64,000 nucleotides of DNA from UBA5158 sp040389045 (GTDB taxonomy: Bacteria > Pseudomonadota > Gammaproteobacteria > DSM-16500). The position numbers were made by a program, and so were the translations under genes. The notes under the pieces were generated by a model. That model made no database searches and had not been told where the DNA came from. It saw only the letters and a program-made list of their open reading frames with translations. The DNA is taken from positions 1-64,000 of the forward strand of contig JAZKAT010000047.1 in assembly GCA_040389045.1 (NCBI GenBank), in the 5' to 3' direction. Within the stretch, counting starts at the first letter, position 1. Every line of letters begins with the position of its first letter. Shown one piece after another: positions 1 through 8,738 of this stretch.

Positions 1-16
1 GACTAAATGATAAAAA

Positions 17-52
17 CTGTTGGGCTTCGCTGCGCTCAGCGCCAACCTACGA
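17..52. repeat. Family A short palindromic repeat, single copy
   Basis: A 36-nt unit with core arms TTGGGCTTCG and a near-complementary CAGCGCCAAC. Better copies of the same unit lie near 24573, 26348-26439, 36219, 53348 and 53406. This copy has one extra base in the second arm (CAGCGCCAA instead of CAGCCCAA), so it is a decayed hairpin. It is intergenic and has no coding content. REP-like nature is inferred from dispersion and palindromic form. Confidence 0.7.
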
Positions 53-81
53 CTTAACCTAACCTGCATTTTTTCTATCTT

Positions 82-215
82 CACCTCTCCCCTTGTGGGA
101 GAGGTCGACACCGTAGGTGTCGGGTGAGGGGTGTTTTTGGTTTCCGGAATTATTTTTATTAAAAGCACCCCTCACCCGTCGCTACGCGCCGACCTCTCCC
201 ACAAGGGGAGAGGTG
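82..215. repeat. 134-bp inverted-repeat element (MITE-like)
   Basis: Perfect 26-nt terminal arms at 82-107 and 190-215 (CACCTCTCCCCTTGTGGGAG and its complement, then GGTCG) are followed inward by a second 12-nt complementary pair, GGGTGAGGGGTG at 122-133 and CACCCCTCACCC at 166-177. The centre is AT-rich. No ORF is present. The whole piece can fold into one long hairpin, the form of a non-autonomous mobile or REP-like element. The rest of the 353-base leader (216-288) holds nothing I recognise before the promoter at 289. Confidence 0.7.
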
Positions 216-288
216 AAGAGCTTTTGGTGATGGCTTTATGCGCAAGAAAGCAGTGAAAAGCCGACATCTTCTACCAGAAAAGATATTA

Positions 289-317
289 TTGAAATACCCC
301 ATCTATCCCTGTATCAT
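289..317 (+). promoter_or_regulatory. Sigma70-type promoter of the His-rich membrane protein
   Basis: TTGAAA at 289-294 and TATCAT at 312-317, each five of six against consensus, are separated by exactly 17 nt. The predicted start site, near 323-325, falls at the edge of the Fur-like palindrome that follows, so a bound repressor would block initiation. Confidence 0.65.
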
Positions 318-320
318 CCC

Positions 321-343
321 ACGAATGATAATCATTCTCATTT
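321..343 (+). promoter_or_regulatory. Fur box
   Basis: The core ATGATAATCATT at 325-336 is identical to the centre of the classical 19-bp Fur box, and 15 of 19 positions match in all. The stretch GAATGATAATCATTC (323-337) is a 7-1-7 inverted repeat broken only at its centre. Read on the minus strand, 324-343 is close to the familiar AATGAGAATGATTATCATT form. It lies 11 nt before the GTG start of the downstream gene and just after the -10. Iron-responsive (or Zur-like) repression is the expected role. Known: consensus and repressor mechanism. Inferred: that this organism's Fur binds here. Confidence 0.75.
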
Positions 344-353
344 AGGGTCATTT

Positions 354-2213
354 GTGAACATTAAAAATATAAGCAGGCAAGTGTTTAGTGGAGTGTTTAC
401 GGGCGGGGCTACCGTGGCGGCGGGGTTTTTGAGTTTTGCGGGGATGTTCATTATTGCGCCAGGCTTGGGGTTTTGTTTAACCGCGTTAGTGTTGGCGGTG
501 GCTTATGAGGGGCAGATTTTTAATGAAGCGATTTCGAAAGCTTTACGTAGAATGTTTGATCAAGATTTTCTTAAGAAAGGCATAGCAGATAGAGAAATCA
601 AACAGTATTTGCGTAAAATCAAATTAGCCAAGCATGCGCAAAACACTTCGGTGGCTGAGTCCGAGATAGAATTATTTCCCTCTGATGTTAAAAATAATAT
701 TTTTGCGGCGGCTTATCTGGAACAATCCAAGGTGGCGCATAAACATAACCATGATGCCACACCAGCCTGTGCAGCGCAGCAAGTAGAGGCCGAGCAGGAA
801 TTAGAAACATTAAAAATTTATTTTGTCGAACAGTTAGGAAAAAAACGCAAGTCCTGGGCAACACTTAATCCTCAGGAACAAGCCGTCAAAGATATTATTG
901 GCGATAAACAAAAAGCATTATTAAAAGAAATAAAACGCAAGCAATGGTTAATTCGTTTTTCCTGGCTATTTGCCATAGGTGGCGGAGTGAGTTCAGGGTT
1001 TGCGGCATTTAGCGCAATTCAGGAAGGTGTAGCTACACTGGCGGCATCGTTTTCAGTATTGAGTGCCATACCCGGTGGGGTATTAGTTGCATTGGCAGTA
1101 TTTGCCGCGTTTGGTTACACCTTCATGCTTTATCAAACCACGGCCGACATGGTGCAAGCTTATGATGGTGAATGGCGGAAGTATTGTGAACGACGCGAAG
1201 ATGAAACTGCCACGCTGCATGTTTTACGCATGGTGGGTATGGTACTTGTAGCGGGTGTAGGGATATTTGCGACGGTTGCCACGGCGGGTACCTGGTGGTA
1301 TGCAACCAATAAGGGTGCCATGTTATTAAGATTAGGTGAATCTGCCGCGCAGGGGATTCGTAATATATCCGTGCCGTTGATGGCGGTTTCAACCTTAATT
1401 TTTAATGTAGCTAACTCGCTGTCTTGGGTAGATAGAATCAGTCGTAGAAATTTCAGAGCAGAAATTGGAAAAGAATTAAATAATATTAGCACGGCCTGGA
1501 ATAGTGAAAATATCATTCAATTTGTTAATCCGTTTCGCGTAATTGAAAAATTTATTGCATACACAGCAAGAAGTTTATTATTTCTAGGTCATATCATTAG
1601 CATGGGTCTTATTTCAGACCGGCTTGATCCATTGCCGCCGGTGTTGACAACGGCCCTTACCGCGGCCAATGAATTGACCGTGGATTTGAATTATATGCCA
1701 AATGAAGAAACAGAAGAGCATGCGGGTCATGGCTCAAAATTTCTGGATGTTATTTTATTTCCGGTCACCTTGGTGGTTGGCAGTTTTAAACTCCTGGCTG
1801 TAGCATGGGATGCGCCATTTTCTGGTTTGAGTGATGCCTGGAAAAAATCTTTTCCTAGCGATGAAGAGTGGTACAGTTACGGTCATAGTCATGGACCTGG
1901 CCAGAAACATGATCATGGTCATGCTCATAGTCATGGTCACAGTCATGGTCTTCACGAACATGGGCATGGACATGGGCATGCAAACGGTCGTCATAAGCCG
2001 AAAAAATTAACCTGCATCGAAAAGTGGCGCTCGAGTACTTCTGTCATTAACGGTTTGGGTATCAATACAGAAGCTAGCTTGCGGCAGGAAAATTCGCATT
2101 CAGCGGGTGGAACTAAAACCACAGCGAGAAATCCAGTAAATGATCAAAAAATCAGCCAAACATTGTCCGCATCGGGTGGGAAACCAGCGGAAGTTAGCAA
2201 GTTGAGACGATAA
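354..2213 (+). CDS. Histidine-rich multi-pass membrane protein, probably iron/metal-regulated
   Basis: Unrecognised family, 619 residues. It starts at GTG with AGGG 6-7 nt upstream. Hydrophobic stretches occur near residues 12-50, 200-265, 290-325, 340-365, 400-425 and 460-485, so it is probably an inner-membrane protein with several passes. A soluble charged segment (about 55-195) carries a small HKHNH cluster. Residues about 505-548 form a dense His-Gly tract (repeats of HGHSHG type), like the metal-binding loops of ZIP and CDF transporters and metal chaperones. No transporter motif (HXXXD of CDF, for example) is visible in the membrane segments. The promoter overlaps a Fur box, which supports a metal-linked role such as storage, sensing or transport. 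The C-terminal 70 residues are polar and look disordered. Function is inference; membrane location and His tract are seen. Confidence 0.8.
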   Translation: MNIKNISRQVFSGVFTGGATVAAGFLSFAGMFIIAPGLGFCLTALVLAVAYEGQIFNEAISKALRRMFDQDFLKKGIADREIKQYLRKIKLAKHAQNTSVAESEIELFPSDVKNNIFAAAYLEQSKVAHKHNHDATPACAAQQVEAEQELETLKIYFVEQLGKKRKSWATLNPQEQAVKDIIGDKQKALLKEIKRKQWLIRFSWLFAIGGGVSSGFAAFSAIQEGVATLAASFSVLSAIPGGVLVALAVFAAFGYTFMLYQTTADMVQAYDGEWRKYCERREDETATLHVLRMVGMVLVAGVGIFATVATAGTWWYATNKGAMLLRLGESAAQGIRNISVPLMAVSTLIFNVANSLSWVDRISRRNFRAEIGKELNNISTAWNSENIIQFVNPFRVIEKFIAYTARSLLFLGHIISMGLISDRLDPLPPVLTTALTAANELTVDLNYMPNEETEEHAGHGSKFLDVILFPVTLVVGSFKLLAVAWDAPFSGLSDAWKKSFPSDEEWYSYGHSHGPGQKHDHGHAHSHGHSHGLHEHGHGHGHANGRHKPKKLTCIEKWRSSTSVINGLGINTEASLRQENSHSAGGTKTTARNPVNDQKISQTLSASGGKPAEVSKLRR

Positions 2214-2218
2214 AACCA

Positions 2219-2247
2219 TTGTATTCAAGCACATTGCTGTCTATAAT
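2219..2247 (+). promoter_or_regulatory. Possible promoter for the 930-residue protein
   Basis: A perfect TATAAT at 2242-2247 is preceded by a poor -35 (TTGTAT, 2219-2224) at 17 nt. It lies in the 70-base space between two co-directional genes and would give a leader of about 30 nt. Confidence 0.45.
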
Positions 2248-2283
2248 ATGCTCATTACATAATAAGATGAGTGGTTAGTAGCG

Positions 2284-5076
2284 ATGAGTTTACCTAGAGA
2301 AAAACTAAAGCTTGCCAATTTTTCCAGAAAACAAAAAGCCGAAGAAAAACTGATTGAAGATGAAGAGTTTAATGAATTCGCCCACACTACAGCGGTACGA
2401 TCGTGTTTGCCAGAATTACCAAAGCTACCTAAATATTTTCAAAATCAGCTGGCAACGAATGAACTTGAAGAAGTTAATGACCCGGACAGTTTCACCTTAG
2501 AACAATCCATTTGGAGTGTGTGGAATTTTTATCACAGACTTAAAGTTGCCACATTGTTTATTTATAAATTTATAGATAATCCCACGGTAGCTGCCTTATA
2601 TAATGAATTTCCCGAACTTGAAATTAATACTCGCATTGCCAGGAAAATTTTCAACTTACCTACTGTATTTTTCCCCGCCAGCGCATCTCAGACTGCCGCG
2701 ATTATATTTGCTGATCCACTTAAAGATTTTTTTCTACAGTATATTGTTACTTCCTATATTTGCATGGAACAGTTTGCTCAAGAAATTGAAAGAGTCTTTA
2801 CGCAAGATGAAAATAATATTTTAACCGCGCCTGATTTGGAGTTATTACGAAAGTTTATCAGAAAGTTGAATGGATCATTTAAATTAATTGAAAAAGCCAT
2901 AGAAAAAATTAAAAATGAAAACGTGTTATTGTTCGCGGATACTTATGATTATGAAGATGAAAATACTTTTTATTTGCGAATTTTTCGAGAATTTGAGGAA
3001 AGTAACAGTTTAGCAACTTATCTTAATACCGCCACTACCAGTGATAAAATCTGGGATGAGTATGATAAAGAAATTGAGGCGATTGATGACGACAGCAGTT
3101 TTGAAAAGTGCGCGGTTGAAGCCAAGTTAAATCTTGAGTTAGAAGAGTTTTTTTATGGATTATTAATTAGTGAAATGTCCATCTTTCATACCGTTAAAAA
3201 TGCTATTGTTTTGCCGGGAGTGATTGATGAAGAAATTACTCTCTATTTAAAAAGTTATGATGCAAAGAAAAATATCGAAGAAAAAAAAGATACCGAGCAA
3301 ATAGCTAGCAAACAAAAAGAAATAATTGAAAAGTTTGTTATTAACAGCGATCTTGTCAGTTATATCAACCATATTAAAGAAATAAGTGAAGATGATGAAA
3401 GGATTAGATGCTGCAGGGATTTTTATTATGAAATTAGAGATACGCTTGCAGTTATTTTTTATATTTTTAAAAATATAGTCGAAGAAAACCCTATTAAAAG
3501 AAATCAGCAGGTCAGAGAAATAGTAAATTCAATAAATGAGTTGCAACGTCAAATAAATAATAAACAGAGTGTTAAGCCGGTACTTGAGGCGGAAATGCCG
3601 GCGGTTTCTGCTCAGCCTAAACCTGCTCATTTTCCTAGAAAGCGTCAGCGGATATCAAAGACTAAAGAAAAGGGTGTAACTCAGCAAGTTCAGGCTAGCG
3701 TGGCGATAGTCAATGATAAAGCTAAAGACGCAACACCTCCTGATCCAAAAGCCGAATTAAATGAAAGATATCAAGCCGGTTTAAAGATTCAAGAGGAATT
3801 AGAAACAAAAGCTGGTGAATTTCTTTCCGAATTTGGCAGAATTTTTATCGCCCTGGGGGCCATTAGCAAATTTGACAAATTAGATAAAGAATTAAAGGGC
3901 TTAAAAGGGCGATTTAAAACAGAATTTGAAAACGTTAAGAATATGTTAAAAGGGCAAGCCAAGATAGATTTCAAAGATTTTGACAAAGCTAAATACTCAG
4001 AAGATTTGCAAAAAAAGCTAATCAAATGGGAAATGGGTTTAAAAAAATTGTTGGAAACCATCATTGGTCAATTAAAAAAAATGAATGACATTAATGATTC
4101 ATTAATAGGTTTGACTGCGCCACGGTTTAAAGTTAAAAAGTTTGAAGAACCAAGAAGACGCAATAGTGAAAAATCAATTAAAGAACCAACACAAGTCTTA
4201 CCAAAACCTGGCTTAGTTAGAAGTGTAAGTGACAATGGTCCGAGTCCGTCAACGGTAAAACTAAGAGAGTTAGAAGTGTTGGAGAGGCTTTTCCAGCGAA
4301 AGATGGGGCCAGAGGAAAAACATCCCGCGCTAAACAAAAGTCAAAGTCAGACTAATGTGCCTGCTGCTAGCATTCAACCGATTACGCCAAAAAGTTTAAA
4401 TAGTTCATTAACAAGCCCAACTCATTCGATTGATGATGACAACCAATTCGCTGCCGCTAGTATAGTACCTGGATTTTTAAAGAAAGAGAAAGTGGTGCTA
4501 AACCGTAGTCTAAGTGAAGCGGATGCATCTGCTATTTCGGTGGATCCCTATTTGTTAGCTACAGAAAGGGATGACGTATCATCAACTCCGGCGCAATCCA
4601 ATAATGAGAGTTTACTGGCAGGCAGTAGGAGTTTATTCTTTTCGCAAAGTAGAATTGAGAATGACTGTGCAGCTGAGGCGGTTATTTTTCAGCTCGATAC
4701 AAAGGCGACGGATAGTCAGCCAAGTAAAAAGAGGGATATTTTAGTTGAGCTCTCGAACTTGCAATTGGAAGCTAAGCTTGAATTTGAAAGTGAAATATTT
4801 GATGAGTATGATGTTGATGAAGCGCTTGCGGAATTAGCGAATGAAGAAGCGAGGTTAAGAGAAGATAAGCGTGATGCTGAAGAACTGCTGGAAATTGCTG
4901 CTTCCACAAGGATGTCGGAAATAGATGAACCAGTGGTTGAGCTTACTTCTAGAATTCAAAGTAGGTTTTTTGGGGACCCTCAATCAATAAAATCAAATGA
5001 TTGGAAAAGTCCCGTCGAATCGAGTCAAAATCCTGACGAGTTTGAGGTAAGCCGGCTTTGGAATCAGCCTCAATAA
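2284..5076 (+). CDS. Large coiled-coil protein of unknown function, effector-like
   Basis: 930 residues, with no recognised domain, no signal peptide and no convincing membrane helix. The first 450 residues are rich in Glu, Lys, Ile and Phe and probably alpha-helical. A Pro/Lys-rich linker (about 435-490, with RKRQR) leads to a second helical block (about 500-625), then a low-complexity Ser/Pro/Asn half. Near 815-875 an acidic helix rich in Glu and Ala is followed by a polar tail. Large soluble coiled-coil proteins with acidic C-terminal stretches are common among Dot/Icm type IV substrates in Legionellales, so an injected effector is one reading. That is inference only; no secretion genes are in the window. 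It converges on the Wzc-like gene, with 18 nt between the stops. Confidence 0.75.
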   Translation: MSLPREKLKLANFSRKQKAEEKLIEDEEFNEFAHTTAVRSCLPELPKLPKYFQNQLATNELEEVNDPDSFTLEQSIWSVWNFYHRLKVATLFIYKFIDNPTVAALYNEFPELEINTRIARKIFNLPTVFFPASASQTAAIIFADPLKDFFLQYIVTSYICMEQFAQEIERVFTQDENNILTAPDLELLRKFIRKLNGSFKLIEKAIEKIKNENVLLFADTYDYEDENTFYLRIFREFEESNSLATYLNTATTSDKIWDEYDKEIEAIDDDSSFEKCAVEAKLNLELEEFFYGLLISEMSIFHTVKNAIVLPGVIDEEITLYLKSYDAKKNIEEKKDTEQIASKQKEIIEKFVINSDLVSYINHIKEISEDDERIRCCRDFYYEIRDTLAVIFYIFKNIVEENPIKRNQQVREIVNSINELQRQINNKQSVKPVLEAEMPAVSAQPKPAHFPRKRQRISKTKEKGVTQQVQASVAIVNDKAKDATPPDPKAELNERYQAGLKIQEELETKAGEFLSEFGRIFIALGAISKFDKLDKELKGLKGRFKTEFENVKNMLKGQAKIDFKDFDKAKYSEDLQKKLIKWEMGLKKLLETIIGQLKKMNDINDSLIGLTAPRFKVKKFEEPRRRNSEKSIKEPTQVLPKPGLVRSVSDNGPSPSTVKLRELEVLERLFQRKMGPEEKHPALNKSQSQTNVPAASIQPITPKSLNSSLTSPTHSIDDDNQFAAASIVPGFLKKEKVVLNRSLSEADASAISVDPYLLATERDDVSSTPAQSNNESLLAGSRSLFFSQSRIENDCAAEAVIFQLDTKATDSQPSKKRDILVELSNLQLEAKLEFESEIFDEYDVDEALAELANEEARLREDKRDAEELLEIAASTRMSEIDEPVVELTSRIQSRFFGDPQSIKSNDWKSPVESSQNPDEFEVSRLWNQPQ

Positions 5077-5094
5077 TGATACGATTTTACCCCG

Positions 5095-7338
5095 TCATTC
5101 TTCGTAAGCATACGCATAATTATAATTACTATAATTACTCTTGGTGGGGGTAATTTGGTTGAAGATCAAACCGTGAATTTGCACACCGTTTTTCTTGGCG
5201 CGTTTGGCAGTGACTTCGATTTCTTCCACTACGTTAGAACCACCGCCTATGACTAATAAATTAGTAGTGGCGCGTCGGGCTATCACTATGCCATCGGTAA
5301 CAGCCAAAATCGGTGGCGTATCTATAATCACATAATCATAATGTTGTGATAACTGAGTAATTAACTGATTGGAATATTCAGAAATCAGCAATTCAGAAGG
5401 GTGGGAAGGATATTCGCCCGATGGAATAAAATCAAAATTATCACGTAATTTATAAGTGACTTTAGCGACATTCTGCGTGCCGGATAAGAGTTCAGCAAAA
5501 CCAGGCGATTTTCTAGTGCCTACCTGCTGGTTCATTTTACCCTTACGCATATCAGCGTCGATTAACAAAATTCGCTTCCCCGCCTCCGATAACACATGCG
5601 CAAGATTCACCGAAGTAAATGATTTGCCTACGCTGGAAGTAGCGCCCAGCACGCAAATAATATTGTTTTCCGCGGATTCAAAATGAAATTGCAACATAGT
5701 CCGTAAACTGCGAAAGGCTTCACTGGTCATATTTTTTGGTGCTTGATGCACTAGCACCGAATATTCCGTAGGGTTAATGCGCCGTCGTATTCGAGATTCC
5801 AATTCTTTCTGTTTGCGGCAATAAGGTAAAATACAAAATGTCGCAATGCCTAAGCGTTCTTCGACTAATTCATGATTATTAATCGTATTGTGGAAAAATT
5901 CCTTCAGAAAAATAAACGCGGTGGAAAAGAACAACCCGAGAATAAGGCTGAGCAATAAAGTAAATGATTTATGTTTAGGCTCAGGAATAATCGGTGTGGT
6001 CGCGCCCGTCAACACGCGAATATCACTTAAAGTCCCGGCTTTCAATACTTGCAATTGCTGAATGCTATTTAACAATAATAAATATAATTGATTTTTGACT
6101 TTTACCGTTCGTTCCAGACTAATGGCGCGTTGATCGGAATGCGGTAAGGTGCGAATTTTTGTTTCCAGGCTGTCCGCTTCACTTTGCAATTGAATTTGCT
6201 TTTGCGCCAGCGCGATAATGAAGGGATGTTGCGGAGTCAATTCCTGTAGTAATTCCACGCGTTTTAATTTCAAATCCGCTATGCTTTGTTCAACAGTAGA
6301 TAACTGGGTCAAAATAATTTTGGCTTCCTGCGCAATATCAATCGTGCCGCTGCGGGCGCGATATTCATTGAGCGCGGTTTCAACTTCATCCAGGTTTCTT
6401 TTGACTTCGGGCAGTTGAATATTTAAAAAATCCAGCGTTTTGCTTGCTTCAGCGGATTTTTTCTCAATATTGCGCTGGATGGCGAAATCAATAATCGTAT
6501 TTAAAATAACGGGCAGAATTTGCGGATTATTGCCTTGCAGGGTCAACTGCAACACACCGGTTTTTGCTTTGATTTTATCGCCTAAATCAACCAGTGATAA
6601 ACCCTGGGCTAATTCCAAAACTACATCATCAGGATTACGTTTAACAATATTAAATTCCGTGCCGGGGTTCGCTTTGATTTCAGCAATGCGAATTTTAATC
6701 TGTGGAATGATATTTTCGGCGGTTTGTACCGTTTGTCGCACGCGGCCTTTTAACAGTAAAGTATCACCATAATAGATACTATAGGTGTTGCTGCTATCAA
6801 TCTGCATGCGGAAATTCTTGTCATACAGTGAACTGTTTAAATCAAACATATCCACCGTTACTTCTTCGCCACCCCAGGCAAATTTTGACAATCCAAAAGG
6901 CGGTTTTGAAATCACATTGGCATGAGCGTGACGCGCCCAACCACGGCCAATGATAGGAAAATAATGTGGCGATACCGCGACATTTAAATTTAATTTGTCG
7001 ACTACCGATTTCAAGATAAAGCGGGATTTTATTAAGGCGATTTCAATTTCTGCTGGCGAAGCGCGTTCCAATGGCGATAAGGATATGCCCATATTGCCTA
7101 GCAGTTGTTGCATGTTATTAGCGCTGCCTAATTGACTATCCACTTGGATCAAGGCGGTAGAAACATACTTAGGGACTTTGTTAAACGTGTACAGCGTGCC
7201 TATAGCTAAAGCGATTAAAGTAACGAGGACAATTATCCATTTGTTTTCAACCAATTTGTAAAAAATCAGTTTGATATCCAAGTCATTTAAAATACTTTCG
7301 ACTGGATGATTATAGTCACTCTTAGTCTGACCCGACAT
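5095..7338 (-). CDS. wzc: Polysaccharide co-polymerase with bacterial tyrosine autokinase domain (Wzc type)
   Basis: An inner-membrane protein controlling capsule/EPS chain length and export. The frame stays open to 7455, but the ATG at 7338 is preferred: it lies 4 nt after the Wza-like stop, has AAGGA upstream, and the protein then begins with a normal Wzz domain. That gives 747 residues. Features in order: first membrane helix (about 35-55), long periplasmic coiled-coil Wzz region, second helix (about 450-475), then the cytoplasmic BY-kinase with Walker A GATSSVGKS near 560, Walker A' LLIDADMRKG, Walker B VIIDTPP, and a C-terminal tyrosine cluster (YSNYNYAYAYEE). All kinase elements are intact, so autophosphorylation of the tail is expected. 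It is last in the operon and follows its phosphatase and outer-membrane partner. Confidence 0.93.
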   Translation of the reverse strand: MSGQTKSDYNHPVESILNDLDIKLIFYKLVENKWIIVLVTLIALAIGTLYTFNKVPKYVSTALIQVDSQLGSANNMQQLLGNMGISLSPLERASPAEIEIALIKSRFILKSVVDKLNLNVAVSPHYFPIIGRGWARHAHANVISKPPFGLSKFAWGGEEVTVDMFDLNSSLYDKNFRMQIDSSNTYSIYYGDTLLLKGRVRQTVQTAENIIPQIKIRIAEIKANPGTEFNIVKRNPDDVVLELAQGLSLVDLGDKIKAKTGVLQLTLQGNNPQILPVILNTIIDFAIQRNIEKKSAEASKTLDFLNIQLPEVKRNLDEVETALNEYRARSGTIDIAQEAKIILTQLSTVEQSIADLKLKRVELLQELTPQHPFIIALAQKQIQLQSEADSLETKIRTLPHSDQRAISLERTVKVKNQLYLLLLNSIQQLQVLKAGTLSDIRVLTGATTPIIPEPKHKSFTLLLSLILGLFFSTAFIFLKEFFHNTINNHELVEERLGIATFCILPYCRKQKELESRIRRRINPTEYSVLVHQAPKNMTSEAFRSLRTMLQFHFESAENNIICVLGATSSVGKSFTSVNLAHVLSEAGKRILLIDADMRKGKMNQQVGTRKSPGFAELLSGTQNVAKVTYKLRDNFDFIPSGEYPSHPSELLISEYSNQLITQLSQHYDYVIIDTPPILAVTDGIVIARRATTNLLVIGGGSNVVEEIEVTAKRAKKNGVQIHGLIFNQITPTKSNYSNYNYAYAYEE

Positions 7339-7342
7339 GGTC

Positions 7343-8200
7343 TTAATCGTCCTTGATAAGGGTTGATTGGAACGGCGCAATGGTAAAGGTTTGTATCGTC
7401 GGCAATATCTTGTTGATGACGCGGCTGTATCTGGCCACACCGGCGGTGGATACAACTACTATATCATGGGGTTTTAATTTAAATTGTACGGCCATGATCA
7501 TCGCGCCCGGTGAACTCATATCCAGCCAGTAAACGTTAGGATGTAAAATATTGCCGCGCATCACGTAAACATAATGGGTATCAGATGATTCTTTATCAAT
7601 GCCGCCCGCGTTATTAATAATGTCCATAATACTGACCGGGAAATCGGTAATAAACTGCACCCCGGATTTTACCACTTCACCTACAATGTAAATGGGTTTA
7701 TTACGGAATGAGGCAACGCGCACACTCACTTGTGGTTTGCGTATGTATTTTACCAAGCGCTCGGTTAGTTGCTCGCGAATTTGATTTACGGTTAAGCCAT
7801 TGACCTTGATGCGGCCGGCGAGTGAGAAAAAGATTTCACCGTTTTGATCAACCAGAATGCCAGCGGGATTATTGTTGGATTCATTGGTCTGGGTAAAGAT
7901 ATTGACGTTTTCCGAAGTGGTTTGCATGCTGGGGATGGTCAGCTCAGGATGGTTCCAGACGATAATCGTTAAAATATCCTGGGGGCCTACTTTATATTCT
8001 TTTACTACGGAGTTTGCTATGCAAACATCGGGACTCAAGCGAATAAAGTTGGGATAAAACAATTGACCACGGTTTTCCACGGGTTTGGCCACATCCGCAG
8101 TGCCCATGTAAGTCCCGGGAGTGGAACAGCCAGTCAGCAGCAAACTGCTAAGCAGCGCGATGAAATGATGAGTTACCCGCGATAAATTTATTCGGGGCAT
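7343..8200 (-). CDS. wza: Outer-membrane polysaccharide export lipoprotein (Wza type)
   Basis: Forms the outer-membrane channel for capsule/EPS export with the Wzc-like protein. The N-terminus is a lipoprotein signal with lipobox LLTGC, so the mature protein starts at Cys. It then shows the polysaccharide export (Poly_export) region beginning near YKVGPQDILTIIVW, followed by SLBB-type segments (PIYIVGEVVKSG and later). 285 residues is shorter than E. coli Wza (about 380), as in many Wza/GumB-type proteins. The open frame extends to a TTG at 8215; the ATG at 8200 with AGAAAAGA in front is a better start and overlaps the phosphatase gene by 13 nt. Confidence 0.92.
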   Translation of the reverse strand: MPRINLSRVTHHFIALLSSLLLTGCSTPGTYMGTADVAKPVENRGQLFYPNFIRLSPDVCIANSVVKEYKVGPQDILTIIVWNHPELTIPSMQTTSENVNIFTQTNESNNNPAGILVDQNGEIFFSLAGRIKVNGLTVNQIREQLTERLVKYIRKPQVSVRVASFRNKPIYIVGEVVKSGVQFITDFPVSIMDIINNAGGIDKESSDTHYVYVMRGNILHPNVYWLDMSSPGAMIMAVQFKLKPHDIVVVSTAGVARYSRVINKILPTIQTFTIAPFQSTLIKDD

Positions 8201-8634
8201 ATTCTTTTCTGCCAATCTTGTAATCCTTTATCAATTAGTGTTACCGCGTACTCATAATCCGAGACCTGGCCGCCGTAAGGATCTGGAACTTCAAAGTTGC
8301 TCCATTTGCCGAGTAAGAAAACTTTACCTAGCGCGTAACTATACATACCTTCAATTTGTTTCTTTTGTTCTTCTTCCATTACCAAAATTAAATCGGCTGC
8401 GCGCACCTGGGCATCGGTAAGCTGACGAGCAACATGGTTGGAAATGTCTATATCACGTATTTTCAACAGCGCTTGCGCTTTGCGCGATGCTGAATTACCT
8501 ACTACTGCGGACAAGCCAGCAGAATTTACTTCTATTGTGGATTGATGATCAATAAGCCATTGTTTGAATATACCTTCTGCCATTGGGCTGCGACAAATAT
8601 TTCCCAGGCAGACAAATAAAACCTTATTGAACAT
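8188..8634 (-). CDS. wzb: Low-molecular-weight protein tyrosine phosphatase (Wzb type)
   Basis: Cytoplasmic phosphatase that removes phosphate from the tyrosine tail of the Wzc kinase. The P-loop CLGNICRS (Cys9 to Arg15, the C-X5-R signature) is at the N-terminus and the general-acid motif DPYGG has Asp118. Length (148) is typical. A good ribosome site (AAGGGG) precedes the ATG. It is translationally coupled to the Wza-like gene. The 104 bases upstream, to the DUF218 gene, hold no clear terminator or promoter. Confidence 0.93.
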   Translation of the reverse strand: MFNKVLFVCLGNICRSPMAEGIFKQWLIDHQSTIEVNSAGLSAVVGNSASRKAQALLKIRDIDISNHVARQLTDAQVRAADLILVMEEEQKKQIEGMYSYALGKVFLLGKWSNFEVPDPYGGQVSDYEYAVTLIDKGLQDWQKRICPE

Positions 8635-8738
8635 GACACCCCTTTATTTTATGCATGACACACCAGCAAAAAGCCAAGCGCTTACAATACTTCAAAACCA
8701 CTAATATTACTAATTTTTTAGCGTTAAATATCCTAGTT

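Noticed and set aside
1755..1994. Open frame on the minus strand opposite the His-rich tract
   Set aside because: A shadow of the repeated His/Gly codons on the plus strand (Met/Thr-rich translation); no ribosome site and no promoter.
7339..7455. N-terminal 39-residue extension of the Wzc-like protein
   Set aside because: It lies inside the Wza-like gene, is not Wzz-like, and the ATG at 7338 has a better ribosome site and operon spacing.
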